A stretch of DNA of 64,000 nt from Brugia malayi (taxonomy: Eukaryota > Nematoda > Chromadorea > Rhabditida > Onchocercidae): NCBI RefSeq assembly GCF_000002995.4, contig NW_025062475.1:9118187-9182186 (forward strand). Direction: 5' to 3'. Shown here one piece after another: positions 35,546 through 48,800 of this stretch (positions are counted from its first letter, which is position 1; each line of letters begins with the position of its first letter). The notes beneath the pieces are model-generated. The model made no database searches, was not told the DNA's origin, and saw nothing but the letters and a program-made list of their open reading frames with translations. The position numbers were made by a program, and so were the translations under genes.

Positions 35546-37198
35546 ATGGCTGCTGTGACAGGAGATAGTATTGAGGTTGACGACGACATGGAGCTTGAAC
35601 ATACAGACCAAAGTTAGTTTAGAAACTTAGTATCTGTTTTTACGAATTGCCGTTTTGTATTTCTGAACTTAATTGCAAACTTTATGTGTAGTTGCGAGTG
35701 TCATTCTGTGAGGTTCCTTTATTCCGCAAATTATTTTTAACCGTTATTGGTCAAATTGATAGGATCAGCAGCAAATTGATACGATTTTCTAATCATAGTT
35801 TGTAGATTTTGAAATCTGTAATCTCATATTTCAAATATTGCGGGCCAAAATGGACATTGGAATGAAGAATTCTCTTGATTTTTAAAACTAGCAATATAAT
35901 TTCAATTAATTAAGCTGGATTTTGATGTGATCGAGTGCCTCTAATATAGCATATTTTCCTACCAGAATTTGACGCGAGATTTTTTTAATAACTTCATAGT
36001 AAATAACCAATGTGTATTGCATATACGATATCGTCATGTTAAGGAATTCTTTTTTTTTGTTCTGGAATATTCAAACAAGTATTAACGCGTAATGTGCAGT
36101 AAGGTTTGCCTAAAATGTTAGAAATGCTTAAGAAGAAAGATTAGAAGCATTTTTATAACGCTTTTTAGAAAATGCTTTCATTTAATTTTCCAGCTTCATT
36201 TGTATTTGTGACTGCATTTATATGTGTCCGATGTGTGCTGTTGCAGATATTTTCTACCTTCTATGATTTGCAGATATTTTGGTGACTTCAGATTCCTGAT
36301 TTGTTATCTAGATATATGAAACGTACTTCTCAAAAATTCTATATATATGATTGAGATATTATAGTTGACGATTTAAAAAGTCGAGTGACAAAGAAGAAGG
36401 GACGTGGTTTCGGCGGTGAAACACATGCTGATGTAACGGAGTATGAAGGTCTGGAGAGTGCAGGAGGTGCAAATAATCCAAATGCTCCTCAAAGGTTTGG
36501 GAATACCTATTTATCATATTTCTTGTTTCAGTTAATAAGATTTGATAGTACTGCTTTTTATAAACTCTTTACATTTGCATCTTGTTTTTCTAAAAAAAAA
36601 AGTTCCATGTTGTGTTTAGATCAGTGGAAGGCTGGATAGTATTTGTGACAAATGTTCATGAAGAAGCCCATGAGGATGACGTATATGAACGATTCAGCGA
36701 ATATGGTGAAATTAAAAATATGAATTTGAATATTGATCGCAGAACGGGCTTTCTAAAGGTTATTTTCTGTTGTTTTTGTCACTTCTTTTCAAAAATTGAA
36801 AAGAATGTATTTGTATTGGAAATTCTTCATTGGTCTGTAAACTGGGTTTACTGAATATTAACTGGTAGTGAAGCCAGATTTCGCAAATAAATGAATTTCT
36901 TATCACTTATTTGGAACTTATTCTAGTAATATCAAAGCTAAATGATGGATTTCCAAAATATGTATTGGAAATTTTTTCATTCCAGTGATCAATATACTGT
37001 TTCTGGATTTTTCACTGTTTTATTGAAATTGGATTTGTTTTGTTTCTTATTTAGGGGTACGCACTGGTGGAATATGAAACGCAGAAAGAAGCTTTTGCTG
37101 CAATCGAAGGTTTAAATGGCGCAGAGTTGCTTGGGCAAACAATAAACGTTAGTTGGTGTTTTGTTCGGGGCAGTGCACAGAAGAAGAGGCGACGATGA
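35546..37198 (+). CDS. rnp-4: RNA-binding protein Y14 (RBM8A), exon junction complex
   Basis: Core exon junction complex protein that pairs with MAGO. Exons: 35546-35612, 36365-36494, 36620-36758, 37055-37198, giving 159 residues. The N-terminal acidic part ([10 protein letters not shown]) precedes the conserved KKKGRGFG. Then comes [17 protein letters not shown], which leads into one RRM. RNP2 is IVFVTN at about residues 71-76. RNP1 is within KGYALVEYE at about 112-120. The end, [15 protein letters not shown], lacks the longer Arg/Ser-rich tail of the human protein. It follows snfc-5 by 440 bp on the same strand, with a poly(A) signal and acceptor between them. AATAAA of this gene is at 37687. 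Confidence 0.96.
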
Positions 37199-37686
37199 AT
37201 TAATCTCAGTTCCATTTAGAGTGAACCTGCAATTCATTTCGGTAGAACTCCTCATTGAACTTCTCATTGTTGATCTTGCTGGATTTTACATTTTTTCCCT
37301 TCTAAAATTGTTTCATATTTTTTTAAGGTTAAATTTTTACTTGATTCAGATCTACTGGATGTCTTAATTTCGTTACCGCTAATAATGTGAAGTCGACATA
37401 ATTTTTTTTTCTTTTTTTGTATGCGGAATTGTTTGTTGTTGTATAAAACTCATTCACAATATGTTTGGATTTGAAACTACAGCACTCATTAATGCCCTTG
37501 ATAAACTATGCCTGCATTAGAGTGATTTAATGTGTAGTAATCAGTCAAATCATCTGTTGCCGTAGGGAAATTTGTGATGAGAAATGAAAAAAAAATTCTT
37601 ATTACTGAGGATCGTCGTTGCAGTTTACGCACTTCCTTCTTGAACTACGAATCCAGCAAGGATTGCAGAACTCGGATTGGAAAGTG

Positions 37687-37734
37687 AATAAAGCCTGTTT
37701 ATTGACTCTTTATTTTTGTTTCATTAGCTAACAG
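37687..37734 (+). promoter_or_regulatory. poly(A) signal plus trans-splice acceptor between rnp-4 and GPATCH1
   Basis: AATAAA at 37687-37692, then GCTAACAG ending at 37734, nine bases before the GPATCH1 ATG. The 42-base gap repeats the arrangement upstream of rnp-4. Confidence 0.55.
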
Positions 37735-37743
37735 AAAGGCACG

Positions 37744-40700
37744 ATGACAAATTGGGTGATATATGGTACAGAGTTGGAGGAACTTAGCGATGGGACGAGT
37801 TCGTTTGTTTTAAAAACATTTGATTCTCTTGTGAGCTAGGTCTGCTTCATTAAGAAATTGCAAGCCTGTAATTTCGAAGTGGTTCCTTACTCGCTTGTTA
37901 ATTTTTAATATAATCTAGTTTCGGAGTTTATTTGCCAATATTTTTTTTAATTTCGGATTATTATCTTTTCATCCGTTTTTAAACGAAGTTTTTCGTGTGA
38001 AGTTTCGGTTATTTCAGGTAGTGTGAATACTATAAGACCTCTTGCAATTGAGGAGCAAGTGGTAAAAGATGAAAAGGGACGAAAACGTTTCCATGGAGCA
38101 TTTACTGGTGGCTTTTCTGCTGGGTACTTTAATACTGTTGGTTCTAAGGAAGGTAATTTATCTGTTGTCCATAATTGTTTAGGAATAATTCCAATATTTC
38201 CGTTACTTAATAATATATAAAGATGTTTAAGGTTGGATACCAAAAAAGTTCAAATCCACTCGCGATGAAAGGGGCGAAAGAATTGATTCTAAACCAGAGG
38301 ATTTCATGGATGAAGAGGTCCCAATTATGTTATACTGTGTCATAAAATCCTGGGGCAACTTCATTAGCGACTCTCATCTTATGGATAAAGTTAAATGTTT
38401 ATGAGATAATATATAGGTCTACTGGTAACGGGTAAGTTGAACAATATCTGTTATTATTAATCAGTGCTGAAGATTGGTAATTTTTAGGACTTGAGCGAAT
38501 TTGGAATAGCAAGCAGACGAATAAAAACTTCGGCGAATGTTGGTGGAAATAATAATGATAGACATTTGTTAGCATGGGAACGAAATATGCAGTCTTCACT
38601 CGAATCATCACTCTCAGTTCATCTTCAAAAAATTATTAAACCAACTAAGTAGGAAACCAGTGTCTTCTTACTTCGAAATGTTTTTATGTTCAAAAGTTCA
38701 ACTCCATGCAGATACAGTCAGCTATCACCATTTTACAGGGACTCAGTGGGCATACAACTGTTGAAAAAGATGGGATGGAGAGAAGGGCATGGAATTGGAT
38801 TGAAAATGTCACGAAAGGCATTGGAGAAACAGAAGTGTATGTAAAATCTTCATTTTGCTTATAGTACTTATATTATTAGTTCTCCACGCTGCCTTAATAA
38901 GGGGATGTTAATAATGGTGTACACTTTTAATAAGTGGGATATTGTGGAACACAATCGACATATATATATATATATACCCTGCACTCTTTCATGCTTTTCC
39001 TCTTCAGTTTGTTTATTGTGTTGTTATTCCAGTTAATGATAATAGAATTCATGGTGAAAAAGGGTTTTACAATGAAGAAGCAGTAAGAGAAGCGGATGAA
39101 ATGGCACCAAATTTTTTATTTGCACCAAGCGATTTTGATCCAGCTATTCTGAAGCCCTCTGAAGGTAGTCATGGTTTGGGATATCGCGGAATGCGACATA
39201 TGTCTGTGTTGTCTGAAAAATACGGCATCCTAGAGGCAGCACTAAAAATAGAGAAAAAAGGAAAAGGTATTTCGGGACAAGTATGTTTCATGTATATTTA
39301 CAAATACAAGATTTCTTCATTTTGATTGATCAGAACATAATTCTGTATCGTTTTATTGCAAGTTCTTCCTTCCAAGGTTTGGATAATCTTTGGCTTATGT
39401 CCAATAATTCATCTTCTAAAAAAGTTAAGAGGCTTCGAAGCTTTCTTGCTGTTTCTAATACTATAGGCGAGAAATCTAATATTTTCGAACGAACGCAACT
39501 GTTGCATGTTTTCGTTAACTTATTTATATATATGTATATTTCAAGGCATTTGGTGTTGGTGCTTTTGAAAATGACGATATGAACATATATACGAATTATG
39601 ATCTTTCTCAGTATGATTTTGCGATTGATAGTAATGGGATGGCACCCAGTGCATCATGCAGTGCAAGTAATTCTTTTTATGATCCTGCTGTTTTTGTTTC
39701 AAACAGAATATTATTGCCTACAACTGAAACTGGCACTGCAATTAATAAGGACGAGTTCAGAAATCGTCATTAGGTTTCTAGTGTTTCAGTAAAATTATTG
39801 CAGGTGACACAAGTTTTGTAATGGCATCCAAACGCCAAGTTGTAAGACAGTTTTTCGAACCGCCGCGAATTCCATCGAATTTTCTTTCGCGGCACACTCC
39901 CATCCACCCAGATATTTCTCAAATGCCCTTAAATATTAAACAGTTCAGTGAAAGAATGAATCATCTGCAACGCGCAAAGTTTTTGGGAGAGGTTTTTTTT
40001 TTTTTTTGCTATTAAGGGCTTGCTTTCTTCCGGTATTCATTTTGAATAATTTTGTTTCTATAGATTGATTTAAAATCAGTTTTTGAACTGGTGCATGATG
40101 AAGATCGAAAAAGATTAAGTGTTTCGCAAAATGAAGATGTGATACAAAATGCATTTGAAGAAGAGCCCATAAAACAAGCACGATTTAAACAGTATATGAA
40201 TCATTTGAAGCGAGGTTTGTAAATTCCAAATAAATTGTTTATTAATTTGAAGATTATCATGGGGAGCTAGTTCTTATTTAATTACAAACTAAGTTCTGAT
40301 TGGATACAACTTAGTTTGTGGTGATAATCAAAATTTCGCATTGCAGTAAGGCAGTTTGTTTACCAAATCCGAATTATTTTTATATTAATGAAGTTAGAGA
40401 ACTGTTGGAAAAATTAATCAGTAAAAAATCAGTATAGTTGACTGTGTCTTTAATCGAACTCTCAATTTTTTTAACAGGATTGCACTATCCCCAGCCGCCT
40501 GATGTGACAAGATTGGAATGGGAGCAGGAACTACGTGATTTTCAAAATATGCTTTCTCCTGAACTACGATCACGTATATCAGAAATTGACGGACAGCAGA
40601 AACCACTAGCACGCCCAGATGTAGCGGCTCCCCTAGCCGATGTTTTAAAGTCGAAGTTTATTTCTAGTTCAAGCTTTTATTCTGGCAAGGTGAGAGTTAC

Positions 40701-42365
40701 TTACGAATGCAGCATCTTCTGTTTTTTAATATTTTATTTAACACTTCCTTTTTAGTAGTATGATTTTATTTATGTTATTTAACAGAACTATAATGGGTGA
40801 ACTAATTTATATTTTCAATATACTCGTTAACATGAAGGAAGTAGAAAGTAACGAACGACTGGCAGCTGTAAAGATGAAAATGTTTGGTGTAAAGACTCGT
40901 TTGGTTCATGAATGGCATCCTGCTAAACAGTTGACAAAACGTTTCAACGTTCCGGATCCATATTCTTCATCTAATCTCCTCGGTGTTCCTCGGTTGCAGG
41001 TTTTATCCTTATTAGGCCTTTTAAAAAATTGTACTAGGTATTTGTTTGCTCTTGACTTAATATTTTTTTTCAGAAAACAAGAAAGACCGAAACACTAGCA
41101 AATCTCGGTGCCGATATACTATCATTTGACTCAACTGCACAGGAGCTGAAGTATCGTTCAGGCATAGAAAACATCAATACGGAAGAAAAAGAGGTATTTT
41201 TTCATTTTATAAACACAGAGAAAATGCTTGCATCGCTTCAAATTTATTTCTATTTAGTAGACCGATCAGGTCGCAGTGTTCATTGAATCTTATCTGATTA
41301 TCAGTACAAATTTATGTACTCGAAGACAAGTCGGTCCTAGCAATTATTCTAGTAACTTTATTACATAAAATTAAATTTTGGGTATTGCTGCACTATAGCT
41401 TAGCTTTCACTTTTTTGAATCCTATATGTCTTTCCAAAACTTTTTTATAAAATAATACCAAAGTTATATTGGGATCAAACGTGTAAAAATTACGTGACAG
41501 TGTCATAAAAATTGACTTGTTTATACATTGATGAGATTAAATATCACCTCTCTTGTTCATGATAGAAAAAATGTGATGAGAATGTTGTAAATAAAAAGGA
41601 TCGCAAAGCAATATGTTTCACATGAAAATCGGTTCGCAGTTTGAATTCTTTTCCTTTTATTGAAGATTCCGGAAACAGTAGTTCATGAAGACAAAACTAG
41701 TTCGGATCAGAAGCCATCAGAAGAATTTCTGAAAGCTATATTTGGTGACAGTGATGAGTCTAGTAATATGGATGAAGAATTACAAAGCGGTGAGAAGGCT
41801 GCAATGGTTTCATCAATATATGAAGACTTCTTTGATAAAAAGACTGAAGGGGATAAAAAATCTGTGATATCAGCAAAAGTACTCACAGTAATGGATATGG
41901 ATTTGTCGTTTGACAGGGATAATGACGATGAAGAGTTCGGACCCGTACCTCCACCTCCCACGTCTTTATCAACCACTGATTTAAAAGCTGACATTGTCCA
42001 TTCAGATAAAAAAGGTAAGTTCTGCTTCATGAATGCGGCTAGAATATGTAAGTCTTTAAGCATTCCGGAGTTTGGGCTGTTTCTATAAACCTTTATTGAA
42101 AGATGTTTATCAGAGTCACAAAAATTTGTGTTTAAGGTATTTCAGAAAAAAGACATCATAAACATTCGAGGAGTAAACGAAAAAGAAAAAGGAAAAGTAG
42201 CGAAAAAAGAAAAGTAAGTGTTTAAAACTTAGAGTGCTAATAAAAAGGTAAGTTCTGCTTCATGAATTCGGACAGAACATACAATTCATCAGCCGCTTGC
42301 TCACTCCAAAACACTAATTTTAGTACAAAAGAAAATTACATCGCCGTCAAGAGTTACAAGAATAA
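37744..42365 (+). CDS. GPATCH1: G-patch domain protein GPATCH1
   Basis: Spliceosome-associated G-patch protein. Exons: 37744-37798, 38018-38152, 38232-38317, 38488-38648, 38739-38836, 39033-39280, 39546-39666, 39804-39991, 40064-40214, 40478-40689, 40838-40999, 41074-41193, 41666-42014, 42146-42213, 42324-42365, giving about 731 residues. The DUF1604 signature [20 protein letters not shown] is followed by [14 protein letters not shown]. The G-patch is seen as [38 protein letters not shown] follows. Further on are [29 protein letters not shown], an acidic part with [18 protein letters not shown], and a Lys/Arg-rich tail. All match human GPATCH1 order. Four introns end in AAG. The last two exons and the exon 7 donor are less certain. 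It is the third gene of the probable operon. Confidence 0.92.
38960..38976. repeat. (TA)n microsatellite in GPATCH1 intron 5
   Basis: Eight TA units. Confidence 0.85.
42007..42280 (+). repeat. direct duplication containing a splice donor
   Basis: About 40 bases from 42007 (A-run, GGTAAGTTCTGCTTCATGAAT, then CGG) recur from 42241 with few changes. The first copy spans the donor of GPATCH1 exon 13. The second lies in intron 14 and carries an identical, apparently unused GTAAGT. Confidence 0.8.
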
Positions 42366-42807
42366 CGTACCCTCATGTGTACAGTTTTCGCCTAATTCAT
42401 GATCTCAAGATGGATGAGTGCAGCATTTATGAAATGAAATCCTTTTCAAGTCAGATTTTGGACCTATTAACTGATACCGATTTCATGTTCTATTATATAT
42501 ATGCTAGTTTCATCACTTTTGAACACGAGTTTCTATCCAAATTGCAGTGCTGTATACCAAATCCTTTGTGCTGTTTATTAGCAATTAAATAAAAGATACT
42601 GGTTTTGTGATTCTGATTTTTTCCTTCCAGAACAGTAAGTCATTCTCACAATGAAAAGTTTAAAAAGTTAGAAAGTGTGTAGCCAATGACATTTTTATCA
42701 TTTTTACAAAGAAGTGTAACATAAAATGGAGAGAGGAGTAAAAGACATCATAACTATGTTGACAAATCATTTCTACAGAATTTAGATTTCATAAAGTTGG
42801 AATAAGT
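42366..42807. other. intergenic, convergent 3' ends of GPATCH1 and ST13
   Basis: AT-rich with no gene seen. Confidence 0.5.
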
Positions 42808-45800
42808 TTAATCAAGATCCGGTTCAGGGGCCTTGTTTGGTGGTGCCATGTTTGTCGTGGTCCCACCATTTGCTGTTTCTTTCATCTAAAGTTTGGAACA
42901 AGTAAATGTTTAAAATAATGTAAGCATTTAATGCGTTTCAGTTCAAATCTCAACCTATACAACAATCTCATGCTGTAAGCAGCCTGCATGATTCACCAAG
43001 GACTATCTCAATCTCTAACATACTGTATTCGATTGCTAAAAACTTCAGCTTTTTCCAACATAACTCACCTTTTATAGCCTCGCCTTATGTAGATTCATAA
43101 TGATTAAACTATTAAAATGAAGTGTCCATAAGAAGTAGAACTGTATACCTCTGGAGTGTTCATGCCAAAGCCGCCACTAGCACTACCAATTTTGCTGAAC
43201 AGTTTCATAACTTTCGGATTTGACATATGTTTTGCGATGTTAGCTGGATTATTGATAATGTCCATGTAGGCTTTAAGGACGCTTTCATCTTGCAACAGAC
43301 TCATAACCTCCGAGTCTTGAAAGATTTTTTCGAACCCTTTTGGCATATTTGGCATACCAAAACCACCAAAGCCTTCTGTACTGTCGGCATGCTGTAAATA
43401 ATGCTTCATTTCGAATGTGTCTCTGAATTCAAAACGAAAATTGCGCAAGCTTCATTATTTTGACATAACTTTTCACTAGAAGTTACAATTTATTCTGAAA
43501 CAAACCTTTTTTTCCTGTTCGTCTCGCTTTCGTGTTTCTTGTGCTTGTCTAATCCGCTCCTGACGCGTTTTCAATTCCCTTTCTTCTTTGCGTCTCTGTT
43601 TATTTCGATTGTGTTCGAGAATCTTCTTGGCCTGAAATTTAGAAATCAAGTAAAATACAAGTGATAAGTAAAAACGATACATGAAGCAAGAAATTGGTAC
43701 AAAAGAGGTAGGTTATAACCGCTCCTGCAGGACGTTCTACAATTTATACATCATGTAAAAGTTCCGTTTTATCAGTCTTTTGTTTCTTTTTTGTAAAATT
43801 ATTAAATGTTTAAATTCCTCGTGATAATGACCACAAGTATTTGGCTACAAGTAACGATCTAATTACAATTTAATGAAGAAAGATGATATTTTCTAATTTG
43901 ATTTTCACGCACGATTTTTACTCTTCCAACGGACTCAAGAAGGCAAGTTACAAAGTATTTACTAGAGATTTCTATATTTATACTACACTTTGGTACTCTA
44001 AAACGTGAAAAAGCATTAATGCTCTTAAAAATATAGCTTGTTACTTCCACATTCATTCGAATGGCAAGGGATGCATCTGGAGGAGAGAGAGTTTAAAAAT
44101 GAAATAAAGGATGAAATAATATCACATTGAGTAATTAAGCGAATGTCAGCTGTTTGCATCCTCACAAATGCTGGAAACTACGTTTATCATTCTGTATGTA
44201 CTTATTTTTTCTTACTCTATATACTGATCCATTTTGTTACACTTTCCAATTTACTTTACATGCATTGTAATGAGTATACAGATTTGCCATAATTGCAAGA
44301 AGAGAAAAAAACTGAAAATCACATTAACTGTGAAAAGGAAAACAGGGAGAGATAAACAGAAACTTGAAGATTCTACCTAGTAGAACAAAAAATACTAGAA
44401 GGAAATTTTTTGAATTTTAAAAATTCCGTCTGGTATTTTTCACAAAAAAATATGTGAAAATTAATAAAGCAGACATGACCTTTCATACTGTTGTTTTCAT
44501 ATGGATTATTCAACCTATATTAAATTCAAATACAATAGATATCACCAATGCTTGAATTTAGAAAAATTAAGGGTCTTCTCAAATTTTAATTCGACAATTG
44601 TAAATATGAAGTTTTCGAAGTAAGACTCTTGACTAGTAACTGACACACAAATCAAACAATGGGAAATGCAGCATTGAAGACAGCTGCATCTTAGAGTCAG
44701 GCAATGGGGAAATGAAAATAAAAAAAAAAAAACCTAGCTTTCTCAGTATTTCTTAGAAAAAATAAAGCGAGCAGGTGTGTTACTAGTAACTCAAGAGAAA
44801 ACAGGACAGAAGTGCACAAGAAAATGTAACAGAGAAAACATAAGCGAAAATTGGGTAGAACTTGTAAAAATAAGAGGCGGTCCAATTCCCATCCAACAGC
44901 AGGAGCTTATATCTCAAAACAGATATCGAGTGGTGCAATACGGAAGCCTCCACACTTGAGTACCACCAAGGTCCTTCATCATAAGGCACAGATGACACCG
45001 GTTCAAGTGATTTATTACATCATTTTTCCAATTGTTTTACCAATCAGTGGAGCTAAAACCTCTAGAACTGCTAAGGACGGTCAGTCTTTTTTATTCCCTA
45101 CGAGAAGTATATTAAAACAATATCAGCATGAATTTATAAATCAGAGTTCTATGCAAATGTGTCGATAACTTCTGAAACATTAAGATGTTTTATGAATTGA
45201 CAACTTGTTATAAGGTGTTGAAGACTATAAATTTTTGGATTATGAAATACTTAAGGCATGATGACTATGTTTGGTTGCTTCCCAACCTTCATTGTATGGC
45301 CATTTTCTAAAAAGACCTCAAATTCGAATGTGTTCAACAAATGATGTAATGGAAAAACGTACTGATACTGTTTTCTTTCTTCTTTCTTCAGTAACTCACT
45401 TTGGCGAAGCAAAAATTTCTTACTTCGAATTTCAGAATTAAATTCCTGGAGAAAAACACTGAAGATAATTTTAAAACTTTCAGCTCATACCGACCTCATT
45501 ACTATTGGATATTTATGGCAGTATGCTACAAATAACGAGCCTTTTATCAAATTTCTTAACCAATTTGGATTATCTCCCGAAAGTAAAACCTTTAAATTTC
45601 TTTGCTTGCTAGCAACAATCCAGCTGCATATAAGATTAGTAAAAAGATAAAGTCTTATAAAATAAGGCAGTCTGATGGGAAAAAACATGCTATAGCGTTC
45701 TACTTACGTTAACAGAACGACTAGAATCACTTGATTTCAATTTCTCTTAGAAATATTAACCCGCGGATCCCTTTTTCTGTTAATTTAATTTGAAATATAA

Positions 45801-48800
45801 ATGTCACCTTGGAAAACTGATTTAGAGAGTAGTCCAATTTTCACCATGGTTCTACATTTAAATTAATCTATATACATAATAGAAGGTGGAAATACTTCTA
45901 ACAATTCAGAGGATGAGACTCATATAATTCGGATTATGACGCATAAAACGAAGAAATGGAAAGACCTGCTAGAAAGTCGCACTGATGTAGATGTGGAACT
46001 GATACCCTGGTCACAGGAACAAACAATAATAAATATTCATAAAAGATGTGACGAAATGAATTTAGCCGAATTTACACTGCTCCATGACATTGTTAATACG
46101 ACACGCAACAACCTACTTATTATTGACTCTGGTAAAATCATTTTACTTTTTTCTCAAAACATAATAGCCAAAAACACATCCTGAAGTACTTATTTCATAA
46201 ATGAAAAATTATAAGGCTTTGACCGGTTCATACTATTCTATAAACTGTAATAGTTTTGCCAAACTCAAATATTTTGAATTTTAATTTTTCAGATAGAAAG
46301 TCAAGCGATAGAATTAGCATTTTGGTACGGACCGCAACTAAATGCAATCACTGCGCTCAATCAGCTGGGAAAGTTTTTCCAACCATTTATTTTTGTAATA
46401 ATATAGTTGGCTATAACTGGATAAACAAACTAGGAATAACGTGCGACACAGCAATGCTTTTACTACCTAATGATTTAAGACATAAGAGTAATGTCTATTC
46501 TTTGATGCCTCAAATTTTCGTATCCGCTACCGAGCACAAGTATCATAATCATTTTTATCACAGCACACAACAGTTACGTGCAGCACACAAGACACACCAG
46601 GATGCACGAGGTCATCACGTGCTCAGCAAACACCGAAGAAAACATCGTATTTATACGAAAAAATATAAACTTTTGAAGTTATATCGGGAACAGCAAACTA
46701 AGCGGAAGACCCGAAAAGAAGCATCTGATGTTTTAGAAGTACCAATTGGAAGACGGAAGTTGCTCTGCAAATACCGAAAATCATGCTATAATACGGGCAT
46801 TATTCCGAAAACATGGAATATACACAATATTCTACCACGATTTATGACGGGTTCATATGAACAGGAAAATTGCTCTGAAAAAGGAAGCACGACCGAAATG
46901 CATACGAGGAATGAAAATGAAGAGAGAGAAGAGATTAGCGAAGCAGAACTAAAACTTCTGTGTCGTTACCGCAAATCGTGTTATGAAGAAATAGGTGCTG
47001 AGATCGAGAAAAGTGCTCTGAAAGTTCAAACAGGACCAATTTTTTCTCGTGATATTACCATTTTACCAGCAACAAAACAAAAGTCAACCAAAGAAATTGC
47101 CAGAATAGCACTGGCAAAAATAGAAGAAAAAGAAAGAAATGCAGCACTGAGACCTATCCCCACGAAAGTGATTATTGAAAAGAATCTCAACAAAGTCACA
47201 GAAAAAATGAAGAAACGTCTGTCTTGCAAATATCGGAAATCCTGTTATGAAACTGGTATCCTTCCGGAAATCGATATCTCATCCGACAACTTATTACAAA
47301 AAATTTACCATTTTCTAATACGACGAAATCGTCAGGAACGCATGCAAGAAACTATTCACAAGGAATTTACTGATTTTAATAACAATGAAAAAAGAATTTA
47401 TTGTAAATATCGAAAGTCTTGCCTCAGTACTGGCCAAAAGATTGCAATAAACCATGGCCAAAATTTCAAATATCTAAATATTTTTAATAAGTATGATAAA
47501 GTGATTCCTTTAAAGATACGTTGCAAATACCGGAAATCGTGCTATGATACTGGAACTTTACCTAATCTAAAGGAAAAAATTGCCAAAGAAGAAATACCGT
47601 CAAGAGTACCAATGCAAACAGTTATATCGCTATACCACTTGAAAACACTCTGCAAATACAGAAAAAGTTGCTACAAACGAAAAGCCGAAGAGCAACAGAA
47701 TTTAAATACTGGGTTACTTGATGAGGCTGAAACACATGCTAAGGATGAAATACAACAAAAAGAAGAGGAAAAGAGAGAAAAAAAGAAAATTACTAAATCA
47801 TTCCAAAAAGAACCAGTACTCAAATCTGAGAAAACTGAGGAAACAAGTGTATCCAAAAAAATGGAGCGCACTTTCGAAACAAAACTTGTGAAGGAAACTA
47901 GTAACAAAAAGCTAATCAAAAAATCAAAAGTCTTTGTTCCCATGTTGGAGGAGAAAAGGATGGCAGCAGCAACAGGAAATGAGAAATTTGAAGGAACTGT
48001 ATATAAACCAAGAAAAAAGAGAACCAAAGAACATACTGAAGAAACATCAATAAAACCGACAAAGAAGATTCAGAAAACAGTTACATCGACAGCAATTATG
48101 AAAGAACCGATAACTGAGGAAATAGTTCCAGAACATGCAGGATCTAAGGAAGAGAAATCAAAAATTGAAAAAATAGAGAAGGAAATGAGAATTAAGAATG
48201 AAAACATCATGAAGGAAAAGAAAATTTTTGTAGATAAAAAAGATTTTGAACAAGAACTGTTATCAACAGTGACGGATGTGCAACCATCACGTGTCAAGGA
48301 AGTACAATCAATATCCTTACAAAATGAGAACATAACAGTTCCTAGGGAAGTAAACATTTATGACAAAAACTTAAGCCCATTAAATATTAAGCTCTTATGC
48401 AAATACCGTAAGTCATGTTATGAAAACGGCAAACTGCAATCAGTCCAAATCATAAAGGCACCACAAGATTTCCAAGAAAAGAAAGACCATAGACAGCTTG
48501 AAATACGATGCAAATATCGAAAATCGTGCTATGAAACGGGTAAGTTGCCAGAAAACCTTCAAGAAAACTTCAAGATGACACATTTCACCAAAAAGGAGGA
48601 AGAACATATTCCAAAAAAACATAGCTTAGAAGAAAATATCCCACTCACATTAAGATGCAAGTATCGAAAATCATGTTACGAAACCGGAAAACTGCCACCA
48701 ATTAAAATAAGTATATTTGGATTCTCAGAAATTCCAATTTCGAACGAATATAAAAATAAGGAATCTGCTGAAGAGGAACTAAGTACCGAACAATTAAAAT

